Below, in pieces: positions 7,801-14,508 of a DNA stretch of 58,803 bases. How positions within the stretch are numbered: the stretch's first letter is position 1; every line of letters begins with the position of its first letter. The stretch comes from Rhodospirillales bacterium. Its GTDB lineage: Bacteria > Pseudomonadota > Alphaproteobacteria > Rhodospirillales > JASLLZ01. The notes under the pieces are model-generated. The model was not told the DNA's origin and searched no databases. It saw only the letters and a list, made by a program, of their open reading frames with translations. The position numbers were made by a program, and so were the translations under genes. Location of the stretch: the NCBI GenBank assembly GCA_030754885.1, contig JASLZL010000006.1, forward strand, positions 1-58,803. The letters are read 5' to 3'.

Positions 7801-8334
7801 GGTCCGACCGGGCGGAAAGATGTCGAGAATGCCGCCGCGCACAGCCAATTCCCCCGGCTCCATGACCGTTTCCGAATCCGTATAACCGTGCCCGAGAGCG
7901 AATCGCACCAGATCTTGGGGATCCAACCGGTCACCCGTCGCGGCATCAAAGACGGCGCCGGCGAAGGATTGGCCGGGCGGCACCCGTTGGAGGACCGCCG
8001 ACACCGTGGATAAAACGATCCGCCCCGTATGCTCTGGGCGGGGATCGAGTAGCCGCGTCAAGGCGTCGATGCGCTGACTCACCACGTCGACCAGGGGCGA
8101 GACGCGATCATAAGGCAAGCAATCCCAGGCCGGGAAAGACAGACACTCGACGTTGGGCGCGAAGAAGGCCAGGGCGTCGGCAGTGCGCTTGGCACGCACG
8201 TCGTCGCGAGCCACGAACAGGACGTCGCGGCCCTTTTGGGCAAGTTCGGCTAAGATCAGGGCATCGAATCCCTGGGGCGAGCCCGCAATTAGGGTGGGAC
8301 CAGGCTCAACAAGAATATTCTTGCTTATAATCAA
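4855..8334 (-). CDS. mfd: Transcription-repair coupling factor
   Basis: A 1159-residue Mfd, the normal length. It displaces stalled RNA polymerase at DNA lesions and recruits UvrA. Visible in order: the UvrB-like N-terminal module (FPAWDCLPYDRVSP near 75), the RNA-polymerase-interacting domain (about 480-560), the RecG-like translocase with Walker A GDVGFGKTE and the DEEQHFG box, helicase motifs TLTATPIPRT and QLRGRVGRAK, and the C-terminal TRCF domain. The frame opens with TTG at 8334, four bases after the sdhE stop and with no good ribosome-binding site, suggesting translational coupling; no ATG or GTG fits better near the family's usual N-terminus. It converges on the small ORFs at 4302-4841. 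Confidence 0.97.
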   Translation of the reverse strand: MIISKNILVEPGPTLIAGSPQGFDALILAELAQKGRDVLFVARDDVRAKRTADALAFFAPNVECLSFPAWDCLPYDRVSPLVDVVSQRIDALTRLLDPRPEHTGRIVLSTVSAVLQRVPPGQSFAGAVFDAATGDRLDPQDLVRFALGHGYTDSETVMEPGELAVRGGILDIFPPGRTEPVRLDFFGDEVEAIRTFDPASQRTSGTIEAVTVKPVSEVPLDKAAVTRFRSGYRTTFGAVGDDDPLYVAVSAGRRHIGFEHWLPLFHERLETLFDYMSDAVVVLDHQAEDACHARLELIEEYFEARRDLAGGGAAVGTVFHPLPPDRFYLGAREWTTCLGRYPTGHLSPFAAPEGGVVAIDAGGRPGWDFADARVQEGVNVFDVLKKHIAEQQAQGRCVIIAAYTEGSRDRLSVVLAEHGVGGAAPVTRWGEAANLPPSTVVLAVLGLERGFVAPGLAVIGEQDVLGERLVRSLKRRVRPETFIAEASAIGEGDLVVHADHGIGRFDGLTNIQAAGAPHDCLRLIYDGGDKLFLPVENIEVLSRYGSEQAGVQLDRLGGAAWQARKARLARRIRDMADELIKVAAARALRPGARLLRGNGMFDEFCAGFPYVETDDQARAIEETLDDLGSGHPMDRLICGDVGFGKTEVALRAAFVTVMAGKQVAVVVPTTLLARQHHRTFKERFADQPVRVEQLSRLVPAKHVASTKAGLADGTVDIVIGTHALLAKSISFRDLGLLVVDEEQHFGVAHKERLKKLKTDVHILTLTATPIPRTLQMALTGVRELSLMATPPVDRLAVRTFILPDDPVVVREAIVREHYRGGQTFYVCPRIEDLDGMAQRLRELVPEVKLVVAHGRMAARALETVMSAFYDGSYDVLLSTHIIESGLDLPSVNTIIIHRAEMFGLSQLYQLRGRVGRAKVRAYAYLILPVKGVLSTAAQRRLEVMQTLDSLGAGFSLASHDLDVRGAGNLLGEEQSGHIREVGLELYQQMLEEAVSEARGLDDAGHDDWSPQIGLGIPVLIPESYVADLGLRLALYRRLATLDDAPQIDAFAAEMIDRFGALPAEVENLLQTVAVKQLCRRAGIDRMEAGPKGAVIGFRQERFANPGGLVDFITSQAGTAKLRPDHKLVYRRDWNESAERLAGARHLIKTLAEIACAGEA

Positions 8335-8338
8335 AGTA

Positions 8339-8623
8339 TTATGGGAAAATGTTAAAGCTTAAAATCATCTTCATAACGTCGTGATCCAAGGCCGCAGGCA
8401 GGGATTCACGGCGAGAGATCCAGTTAAACAGGTCATTATCGTTCTCTTCCAACAAGGCCTCGAACCGATCCAACTGTTCGTCGTTCATGGTTTCCAGATG
8501 GCGTTCGGCGAAGCGACCCAGGAACAGGTCGTTTTCTTGCATACCACGATGGGCACTGCGGAACAGAAGTCGTTTGCGGCGGGCATCCACGTCTTGGGTC
8601 TCCGAATGATTCAGCGATTGCAC
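8339..8623 (-). CDS. sdhE: Succinate dehydrogenase assembly factor SdhE
   Basis: A 94-residue member of the SdhE/DUF339 (Sdh5, YgfY) family, which promotes covalent FAD attachment to the succinate dehydrogenase flavoprotein. The family hallmark RGMQENDLFLGRFAE is present at about residues 26-40, with the downstream acidic helix (LEENDNDLFNW). It is immediately upstream of mfd (stop at 8339, mfd start 8334) on the same strand and divergent from recG, an arrangement common in alphaproteobacteria. Confidence 0.93.
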   Translation of the reverse strand: MQSLNHSETQDVDARRKRLLFRSAHRGMQENDLFLGRFAERHLETMNDEQLDRFEALLEENDNDLFNWISRRESLPAALDHDVMKMILSFNIFP

Positions 8624-8696
8624 CGGGCGGCGACGAGCTTAGGATACGGCCCTACGATATAGTACGTCGCGGCTTCGCTGTCAGCATGGTTGGGTA

Positions 8697-10778
8697 ATGC
8701 GCCCAGAAACCCTCAATCGTCTGTTCACCCTCACCACATCGCTCGCCGGTGTCGGCCCACGCATCGCCAAGCTGATCGAACGGGTGGCGGGAACCAAGGT
8801 CGTGGATCTGTTGTGGCACTTGCCCGCCGCCATCATCGATCGCCGATATGCCCCCAAAGTCGCCGATGCGCGACCGGGAACGGTCGCCACGATGACGTTA
8901 ACGGTGGATGAGCACCGCGTACCTCACAATCCCCGTCAGCCTTATAAAGTGCTGTGCTCGGACGACAGCGGCAGCCTGGTCTTAGTGTTCTTCCACGCCC
9001 GCGCCGATTATCTGCGCCGGTCCCTGCCGCCGGGCGAGGTCCGCGTCGTTAGCGGCACTGTTGAGCGCTTCGGGAACGAAATCCAGATTACCCACCCCGA
9101 CCACATGGGGACGGTGGACGAAATTGAGCGTTTGCAGGCGGTGGAGCCGGTCTATCCCCTGACCGCCGGCCTGTCGCTCAAGGTCCTCGGCAAGGCAGTC
9201 CTTGGCGCCCTGGAAGGCACTACCGACCTGGACGAATGGGCTGATCCCGCCTTTCTCGCCACCAATGGCTGGTCATCGTGGCGACAGTCGCTCTTGACGG
9301 CCCATGCGCCGGAGAGCGAGGCCGATCTGGAACCGACGACGCCGGCCCGACGGCGCCTGGCCTATGACGAACTGCTCGCCAACCAACTCGCCCTGGCCCT
9401 GGTACGTCTCAACATGCGCCGCCTGCCCGGGCGTTCCATCAAGGGCGATGGAAGGTTACGCGGGCAAACTCTCGACGCCCTCCCCTTCAACCTGACCGCG
9501 TCCCAGGAAACGGCGTTGGCGGAAATCATCGTCGACATGGCCGACGGCGCCCGCATGCTGCGACTCGTGCAAGGCGACGTCGGCAGCGGTAAAACGGTGG
9601 TGGCGCTGCTCGCCATGCTGGCCGCCGTGGAAAGCGGCGCCCAGGCGGCCCTAATGGCACCAACCGAGATCCTGGCGCGCCAGCACCTGGCTACCATCGA
9701 GCCCCTGGCCGCCGCCGCCGGGCTCAAGGTCGCCCTTCTGACCGGCCGCGAACGGGGCCGCAACCGCCAGGGTATTATAGACGGTTTGGCCAGTGGCGAT
9801 GTGCGGATTGCCGTCGGCACCCATGCACTCTTTCAAGAGGACGTCGCCTTTCGCGACCTAGCCCTTGCCGTGATCGACGAACAGCACCGCTTCGGCGTTC
9901 ACCAACGCCTGACCCTGGCCGCCAAAGGTGGCGCCATGGATGTCCTGGTGATGACGGCGACGCCTATTCCGCGCACCCTCATGCTGACCGCCTATGGCGA
10001 CATGGACGTATCGCGCCTGCCCGAGAAGCCGGTCGGGCGCCGGCCCATCGATACCCGCGTCCTGCCGCTGACGCGCTTGACGGACGTGATCGACGGCGTC
10101 CGGCGCTCCATCGATAAGGGCGCCAAGGTCTTTTGGGTATGCCCATTGGTCGAGGAATCGGAAGAGCTTGACGTTGCAGCCGCCGCCGAACGTCACCGCG
10201 AACTTGGCCAAGTCTTCGGCGAGCGTGTCGGTTTGGTGCACGGCCGCATGAAAGGCCGCGAAAAGGACGCCGCCATGGCTGCCTTCACTGACGGACCAGT
10301 GGACATTCTGGTCGCCACCACGGTCATTGAGGTCGGAGTCGACGTCACTGCCGCCACGGTCATGGTGATCGAACACGCCGAGCGCTTTGGCCTAGCGCAG
10401 TTGCACCAGTTGCGCGGACGGGTTGGGCGCGGTGAAGAGGCGGCGGCTTGCCTTTTGCTCTATGCGCCGCCGCTGACCCAGATGGCGCGGGCGCGGCTCG
10501 ATATTCTGCGCGAAACCGACGACGGCTTTCGCATTGCCGAGGAAGACCTGCGCCTGCGCGGCGCCGGGGAGCTCCTGGGCACGCGCCAGAGTGGCCTGCC
10601 GGCGTTCCGCCTTGCCGATTTGACCGTCCACGGCGATCTCCTGGCGGGGGCGCGCGACGATGCCAAGCTGATCATCGAGCGCGACCCGGACCTTGAACAG
10701 GCGCGTGGACGCGCCTTGCGGACGCTCCTCTACCTTTTCGAACGTGACGCCGCGGTGAAATACCTGCGTTCTGGCTGA
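8697..10778 (+). CDS. recG: ATP-dependent DNA helicase RecG
   Basis: A 693-residue RecG, which remodels stalled forks and branch-migrates Holliday junctions. The N-terminal wedge/OB domain covers roughly 1-230, then the helicase core: Walker A GDVGSGKTVVAL, DEQHRFGVHQR, TATPIPRTLML, VATTVIEVGVDV and QLHQLRGRVGRG, ending with the usual C-terminal RecG region. The ATG at 8697 fits the family's start. It is divergent from sdhE-mfd across 73 bases that probably hold both promoters. It converges with the PrpD-family gene; only 19 bases separate the stops, holding a GGGCATGCCC palindrome (10781-10790). Confidence 0.97.
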   Translation: MRPETLNRLFTLTTSLAGVGPRIAKLIERVAGTKVVDLLWHLPAAIIDRRYAPKVADARPGTVATMTLTVDEHRVPHNPRQPYKVLCSDDSGSLVLVFFHARADYLRRSLPPGEVRVVSGTVERFGNEIQITHPDHMGTVDEIERLQAVEPVYPLTAGLSLKVLGKAVLGALEGTTDLDEWADPAFLATNGWSSWRQSLLTAHAPESEADLEPTTPARRRLAYDELLANQLALALVRLNMRRLPGRSIKGDGRLRGQTLDALPFNLTASQETALAEIIVDMADGARMLRLVQGDVGSGKTVVALLAMLAAVESGAQAALMAPTEILARQHLATIEPLAAAAGLKVALLTGRERGRNRQGIIDGLASGDVRIAVGTHALFQEDVAFRDLALAVIDEQHRFGVHQRLTLAAKGGAMDVLVMTATPIPRTLMLTAYGDMDVSRLPEKPVGRRPIDTRVLPLTRLTDVIDGVRRSIDKGAKVFWVCPLVEESEELDVAAAAERHRELGQVFGERVGLVHGRMKGREKDAAMAAFTDGPVDILVATTVIEVGVDVTAATVMVIEHAERFGLAQLHQLRGRVGRGEEAAACLLLYAPPLTQMARARLDILRETDDGFRIAEEDLRLRGAGELLGTRQSGLPAFRLADLTVHGDLLAGARDDAKLIIERDPDLEQARGRALRTLLYLFERDAAVKYLRSG

Positions 10779-10797
10779 GCGGGCATGCCCAGGTTAA

Positions 10798-12096
10798 TTA
10801 AAGAAGATCCAGGTCGGGGAGCTGCCCGTCATCGGCAAGCGCCAAGATGGCGTCGACCAGGGCCTCTGCCGCACCGTCATCAAGACCGGCATACGAAAGA
10901 AGATGGCGTGCCTTAACCGTCATCTCTGCGCTACTCAGCGCCAGTTCGGGGTCACCCTTACAGTGGGTTCGCCCAGCTTCTAGCCGCCGGCCGCCGGCGG
11001 TGATGACGGCGAGGCGGGCGCCCCAAGCACCCGGATAGTCGGTGGCGAAGGGCTCGCCCACCGCCACTGACGTCCGTGCCGCCAGCGCCGCTACCCGCTT
11101 TCTCGCCCCACTGTCGAACGACGAAAATCCGACCTCGCCGTCGGTCAGCGCTATCCCAGCGCAATGCTGGAGCGAGAACTTGGCCTCATATTCACTTTCC
11201 GGCCGCGACCGGTCACAGACATCGAGGGCCGCCGAATAAGTCTGCACCTGTATTTCGGCAACATCCTCACCGCCAATGTCGCCGTGCAGCTCAAGGGCGG
11301 CATCGATGACGGGATGAGTGTGGCGGCATGAGGGCCAGGGTTTGATCGAGGTATCGTGCACCTGCCACGCCGCTTCGGCATTACCCAGCACCGCCAGTGG
11401 ATCGGCGTCGGGGCAGGCGCCGGCGAAAAAACCCTTGTCGCCCTCTAGAATAGCCGGCGGGCCGGTAAAGCCAAGCTTTGCCAGATCGGCCGCCACCACG
11501 CCCGCCTCGGCAGCGCGCCCGGCATGCATGTGCTTACTCATGGCGCCAGTATCCAAAAACTGCCATAGGCCCGCCGCCTGGGTGCCGGCGTTGCCGAGCG
11601 CATGGACTGCCTGAGGGTCGTCCAGGCCCAGCAAGGCAGCCGTCGCCATAGCCGAGCCGAAGGGCCCACAGGTCGCCGTATTATGCCAAATGCGGTAATG
11701 CGCCGGCCCCACCGCCATGCCGACCCGGCAACAGGCTTCGTAGCCGTGCAGCACCGCCTCGAGCACGGCGCGGCCCGCCGCTCCGTCGCGCCCAGCAACG
11801 GCGAAGGCCGCCGGCACCACGACGCAACCCGGGTGAACGACCGACGCCCGGTGCAGGTCGTCGGTTTCCAAGATGTGGACCAGACCACCCATGAGAAAGG
11901 CATCCCGGCCCGCGTCCCGGCCCTGCCCCCGCCCTTGTTCCTTGGCCCATCGGCGCAGGATCGTGCCCGGTTCGGTGCCTCTGGCGGCCAACGCGTTGGC
12001 CACCGTATCGAGAACGAACAACGCCGCCTTCGCAAGATCGTTCGAATCCACGGGCTTGGCGCGGATTAAGCGGACAAGGCCCTCTGTCAAGGTCAT
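10798..12096 (-). CDS. MmgE/PrpD family protein
   Basis: A 432-residue MmgE/PrpD-fold protein. Characterised members include 2-methylcitrate dehydratase (PrpD), cis-aconitate decarboxylase and iminodisuccinate epimerase, so the fold alone does not give the substrate. Family features visible are GFGVHILETDDLHR-like GLVHILETDDLHRASVVHPG near 70-90 and the helical dimer region with HMHAGRAAEAG near 200. I chose the ATG at 12096 because GAAAGGGG lies about 6 nt upstream; an in-frame TTG at 12132 has no such site. No methylcitrate-cycle partners (prpB, prpC) are nearby, so a propionate role is not supported. It lies 36 nt after the DUF502 gene. Confidence 0.85.
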   Translation of the reverse strand: MTLTEGLVRLIRAKPVDSNDLAKAALFVLDTVANALAARGTEPGTILRRWAKEQGRGQGRDAGRDAFLMGGLVHILETDDLHRASVVHPGCVVVPAAFAVAGRDGAAGRAVLEAVLHGYEACCRVGMAVGPAHYRIWHNTATCGPFGSAMATAALLGLDDPQAVHALGNAGTQAAGLWQFLDTGAMSKHMHAGRAAEAGVVAADLAKLGFTGPPAILEGDKGFFAGACPDADPLAVLGNAEAAWQVHDTSIKPWPSCRHTHPVIDAALELHGDIGGEDVAEIQVQTYSAALDVCDRSRPESEYEAKFSLQHCAGIALTDGEVGFSSFDSGARKRVAALAARTSVAVGEPFATDYPGAWGARLAVITAGGRRLEAGRTHCKGDPELALSSAEMTVKARHLLSYAGLDDGAAEALVDAILALADDGQLPDLDLL

Positions 12097-12132
12097 GGAA
12101 TACCCCTTTCCGTCGCTACCGGGGATTGCCAA

Positions 12133-12915
12133 TTAATCCTTTTTGGTCACCAGCACCGGGGCACCGCCCTTCTCGCGGACAATATCCAGTTCCTCGTAGG
12201 TGGCCGCCGAGACCTGGGGAATCTTCTGTTCCTCGACAGGACGGCGATCCGGCGGCGTCACGATGCCTCCCGAAATCACCATCTTGATGGCCTCTTCGAC
12301 CGACATGGTGAGGGGCACCAACTCCTTCTTGGGCACAAACAGCAGGAAGCCCGACGTCGGGTTGGGAGTGGTCGGCAAGAAAATGTTGATGACCGTCTCC
12401 TCGGTCAGGTTCTGGACCTCGCCTTCGGTGCGCCCGGTGATAAAGGCGATGGCCCAGATGCCGCGCCTGGGATATTCCACCAGGACCGCCTGGCGGAAGG
12501 CGGTGGATTTTTGCGCCAGTACCGTTTCCAAAATCTGCTTGGTGGTGCTGTAGAGATTTCGAACCACCGGCATGCGAGCCAGGACGCGTTCGCTGAGCTG
12601 GACGAAATACCGGCCCAGGAATCCGGCGGTGAGCGCCCCGATCAAAATCATGGTGACAATGACCAACACCAGGCCCAAACCGGGGATGGAGAAAGGCAGA
12701 TAGGTCTCGGGATTGTAGTGGACCGGGATCAGGGGCGTGACCTGGCGGTCGACAAAACCAATGAAAAGAGCCGCCAGATAGATGGTGATGGACAGCGGCG
12801 CCGTGATCAGGACGCCGGCGAAGAAATAGGCGCGTAGGCGCGCCATCAGTCGCGGTTTGACTTTAGGCGCCGTCTCTTCGGCCGCCGTGGGTGTTTCTCC
12901 TGTCGCTTCGCTCAT
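12133..12915 (-). CDS. DUF502 family membrane protein
   Basis: A 260-residue DUF502 protein with two transmembrane segments (about 25-50, AYFFAGVLITAPLSITIYLA, and about 80-105, GLGLVLVIVTMILIGALTAG) and a conserved soluble domain (TKQILETVLAQKSTAFRQAV; FLPTTPNPTSGFLL). The frame extends to 13008, but that part overlaps the upstream gene and reads as basic non-family sequence; the ATG at 12915 (MSEATGETP) is preferred although its ribosome-binding site is weak. Function unknown; bacterial DUF502 proteins are poorly characterised. It is 43 nt downstream of a cyclic-nucleotide-binding gene and probably co-transcribed with it. Confidence 0.85.
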   Translation of the reverse strand: MSEATGETPTAAEETAPKVKPRLMARLRAYFFAGVLITAPLSITIYLAALFIGFVDRQVTPLIPVHYNPETYLPFSIPGLGLVLVIVTMILIGALTAGFLGRYFVQLSERVLARMPVVRNLYSTTKQILETVLAQKSTAFRQAVLVEYPRRGIWAIAFITGRTEGEVQNLTEETVINIFLPTTPNPTSGFLLFVPKKELVPLTMSVEEAIKMVISGGIVTPPDRRPVEEQKIPQVSAATYEELDIVREKGGAPVLVTKKD

Positions 12916-12958
12916 GGCAGATCTATTGTCCCACGGCTGTCGTGCCGATGCGTTTTTT

Positions 12959-13411
12959 TCAAGCCTTCTCGTCTTCCGGTTCGCTTTCCGGCTCAGTTTC
13001 CGGCTCACCTTCCGGTTCGCCTTCCTCGGCCGCGTTCGGTGCCGGGGCGGCCGAACTGTCAGAAGGAGCGCTCAAGGTGCGGGTATTGGCGGCGAAGATA
13101 TTCAGCAGGCCCCGGATGAATGTGTCCGTCTTGGCCAGTTTGTCTTCGAACATCTGGTGCGAGACGACGATCAAGGTCACCCCGGTTTTGGCCCTTGCCG
13201 CCGCCATGCGGGGCCGATCGTCGACCAATCCCATTTCGCCAAAGATGCCGCCCTTGCCGATTGTACCCAGCACCTGGGTCTTGTCTTCCGTCACCTTGAC
13301 GATGATCACTTCGCCCTCTTGGACGATGAAGGCTTGATTTGCGCTATCTCCCTCGCGGAAAATCGTGTCTCCCGGCTGACAAGTCTTACGTTCCCAAAAG
13401 GTTTCCGCCAT
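12959..13411 (-). CDS. Stand-alone cyclic-nucleotide-binding domain protein
   Basis: A 150-residue protein made of one cNMP-binding (CAP-like effector) domain (about 5-120) and an acidic tail; there is no helix-turn-helix, so it is not a CRP-type transcription factor. The phosphate-binding cassette is recognisable: IFGEMGLVDDRPRMAA keeps the Glu and Arg expected for cyclic nucleotide contact. The last 25 residues are Glu/Pro repeats (EGEPEGEPETEPESEPEDE). ATG at 13411 has GGAG 4 nt upstream; the frame upstream of it is not coding-like. First gene of a probable operon with DUF502 and PrpD genes, divergent from the Nudix gene. Confidence 0.88.
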   Translation of the reverse strand: MAETFWERKTCQPGDTIFREGDSANQAFIVQEGEVIIVKVTEDKTQVLGTIGKGGIFGEMGLVDDRPRMAAARAKTGVTLIVVSHQMFEDKLAKTDTFIRGLLNIFAANTRTLSAPSDSSAAPAPNAAEEGEPEGEPETEPESEPEDEKA

Positions 13412-13594
13412 GACTCCAGTCCATCCAGAGGCGAAGGTCGGACGGCTGGCCCGATCCTGGCAACCATAGTAGAGGGAACTCCGGCGAAAATCACTCGCCT
13501 TTATATAACGTCCCCGGGCGGATGGATTGGCCCCTATGACGCGCCTCAAAAATAGCTTAGGACTTCCCCAATACGAATTCGTGATGAGGCCGCC

Positions 13595-14038
13595 ATGACA
13601 CGAATGTATCCCAAACAACCCGTGGTCGGAGTGGGCGTGATCGTTTGCCGCGACGACCGGGTGCTCTTGGTGCGCCGCGCCAAAGCACCCGGCGAGGGCA
13701 ACTGGAGCCTGCCCGGCGGCGCCCAGGAGTTGGGCGAAACCGTAATCGAGGCGGCGCGGCGCGAAGTGTTGGAAGAAACCTCGGTAAGCGTCGATGTCTT
13801 GGGACTGGTCGATGTGGTGGATTCCATCCACGCCGATTCAGCGGGTCGGGTCCGGTATCATTACACCTTGGTCGACGTGGTCGCCGAATGGCGCGCCGGC
13901 GAGGCAAGGCCCCTTGACGATGCCGCCGCCGTGGCCTGGGTCGAACGGGGCCGCCTCGACGAGCACGACCTGTGGTTGGAAACCCTGCGCGTCATCGATC
14001 TGGCCTGGGAGATGCGCCAAGCACTCGGCGTGCTGTGA
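13595..14038 (+). CDS. Nudix hydrolase
   Basis: A 147-residue Nudix-fold hydrolase that cleaves nucleoside-diphosphate-linked compounds. The Nudix box GGAQELGETVIEAARREV-LEET is complete, with the catalytic REVLEE helix near residues 50-72. Length and position of the box match ADP-ribose pyrophosphatase/MutT-like single-domain members, but the substrate cannot be fixed from sequence. GAGG stands 5 nt before the ATG. It is transcribed alone, divergent from the cNMP-binding gene across 183 bases. Confidence 0.92.
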   Translation: MTRMYPKQPVVGVGVIVCRDDRVLLVRRAKAPGEGNWSLPGGAQELGETVIEAARREVLEETSVSVDVLGLVDVVDSIHADSAGRVRYHYTLVDVVAEWRAGEARPLDDAAAVAWVERGRLDEHDLWLETLRVIDLAWEMRQALGVL

Positions 14039-14508
14039 GCGGCGCTTCCTTACCGTGACGTCAATTCCGCCGACTGGGTGATCAGCCCCGACGAAGTGGT
14101 CCACTTAGATTGTTATTGCATTGACGGCCTCGGTTGCAATGTGATGATGGTTTCTGGCGCTGACGTCAGACAGGTTGGACAAGTTCCTCGAACACTTGGC
14201 GTACACGCGGTGGCGCCGCGGCATCAGCCGCGGACACAATGGTGGCCAAGGTGAGAACGGTAATAAGCCCCGCCATGCGGCTGAATGCCAGCCGATGCTC
14301 CTCCCGTCCTTTGGCAAACTGTCGGTTCAAAATCAATCGTTCCTTCCGGGCATTTGAAGGTTGGTCGATTTCCTACGCGGTCGACGACAATTATAGGGGT
14401 GTTGCCCTTCTATTGACCACCAGCGTCGCACGGACGGCTGCTTCCTGTGGGTAAGGATTGATTTCTTGGGGATAAGTCTCAATCTCGGACTGACACGGGG
14501 GCGAGGCT
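14039..14508. other. 470-nt intergenic region before dnaE
   Basis: No family-assignable gene here. Notable content: a possible small secreted-protein ORF on the minus strand (14166-14336), and two TGACGTCA palindromes at 14056-14063 and 14161-14168 (the second within a 10-bp palindrome 14160-14169). The dnaE promoter presumably lies in the right part, but I could not identify convincing -35/-10 boxes. Confidence 0.5.
14166..14336 (-). CDS. Possible small exported peptide
   Basis: A 56-codon minus-strand ORF beginning with TTG at 14336 (alternatives: TTG 14330, ATG 14276). From the ATG the product reads MAGLITVLTLATIVSAADA then APPRVRQVFEELVQPV: a typical signal peptide with an A-D-A/A cleavage region followed by a short charged peptide. 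The longer form adds a basic N-terminal region. AAGGA lies 4 to 10 nt before the TTG codons. Other frames in the region lack such structure. Without homologues this remains a candidate. Confidence 0.33.
   Translation of the reverse strand: MILNRQFAKGREEHRLAFSRMAGLITVLTLATIVSAADAAAPPRVRQVFEELVQPV

Noticed and set aside
10798..12096. Calling the PrpD-fold protein a 2-methylcitrate dehydratase
   Set aside because: No prpB, prpC or acnD nearby and the family has several activities.
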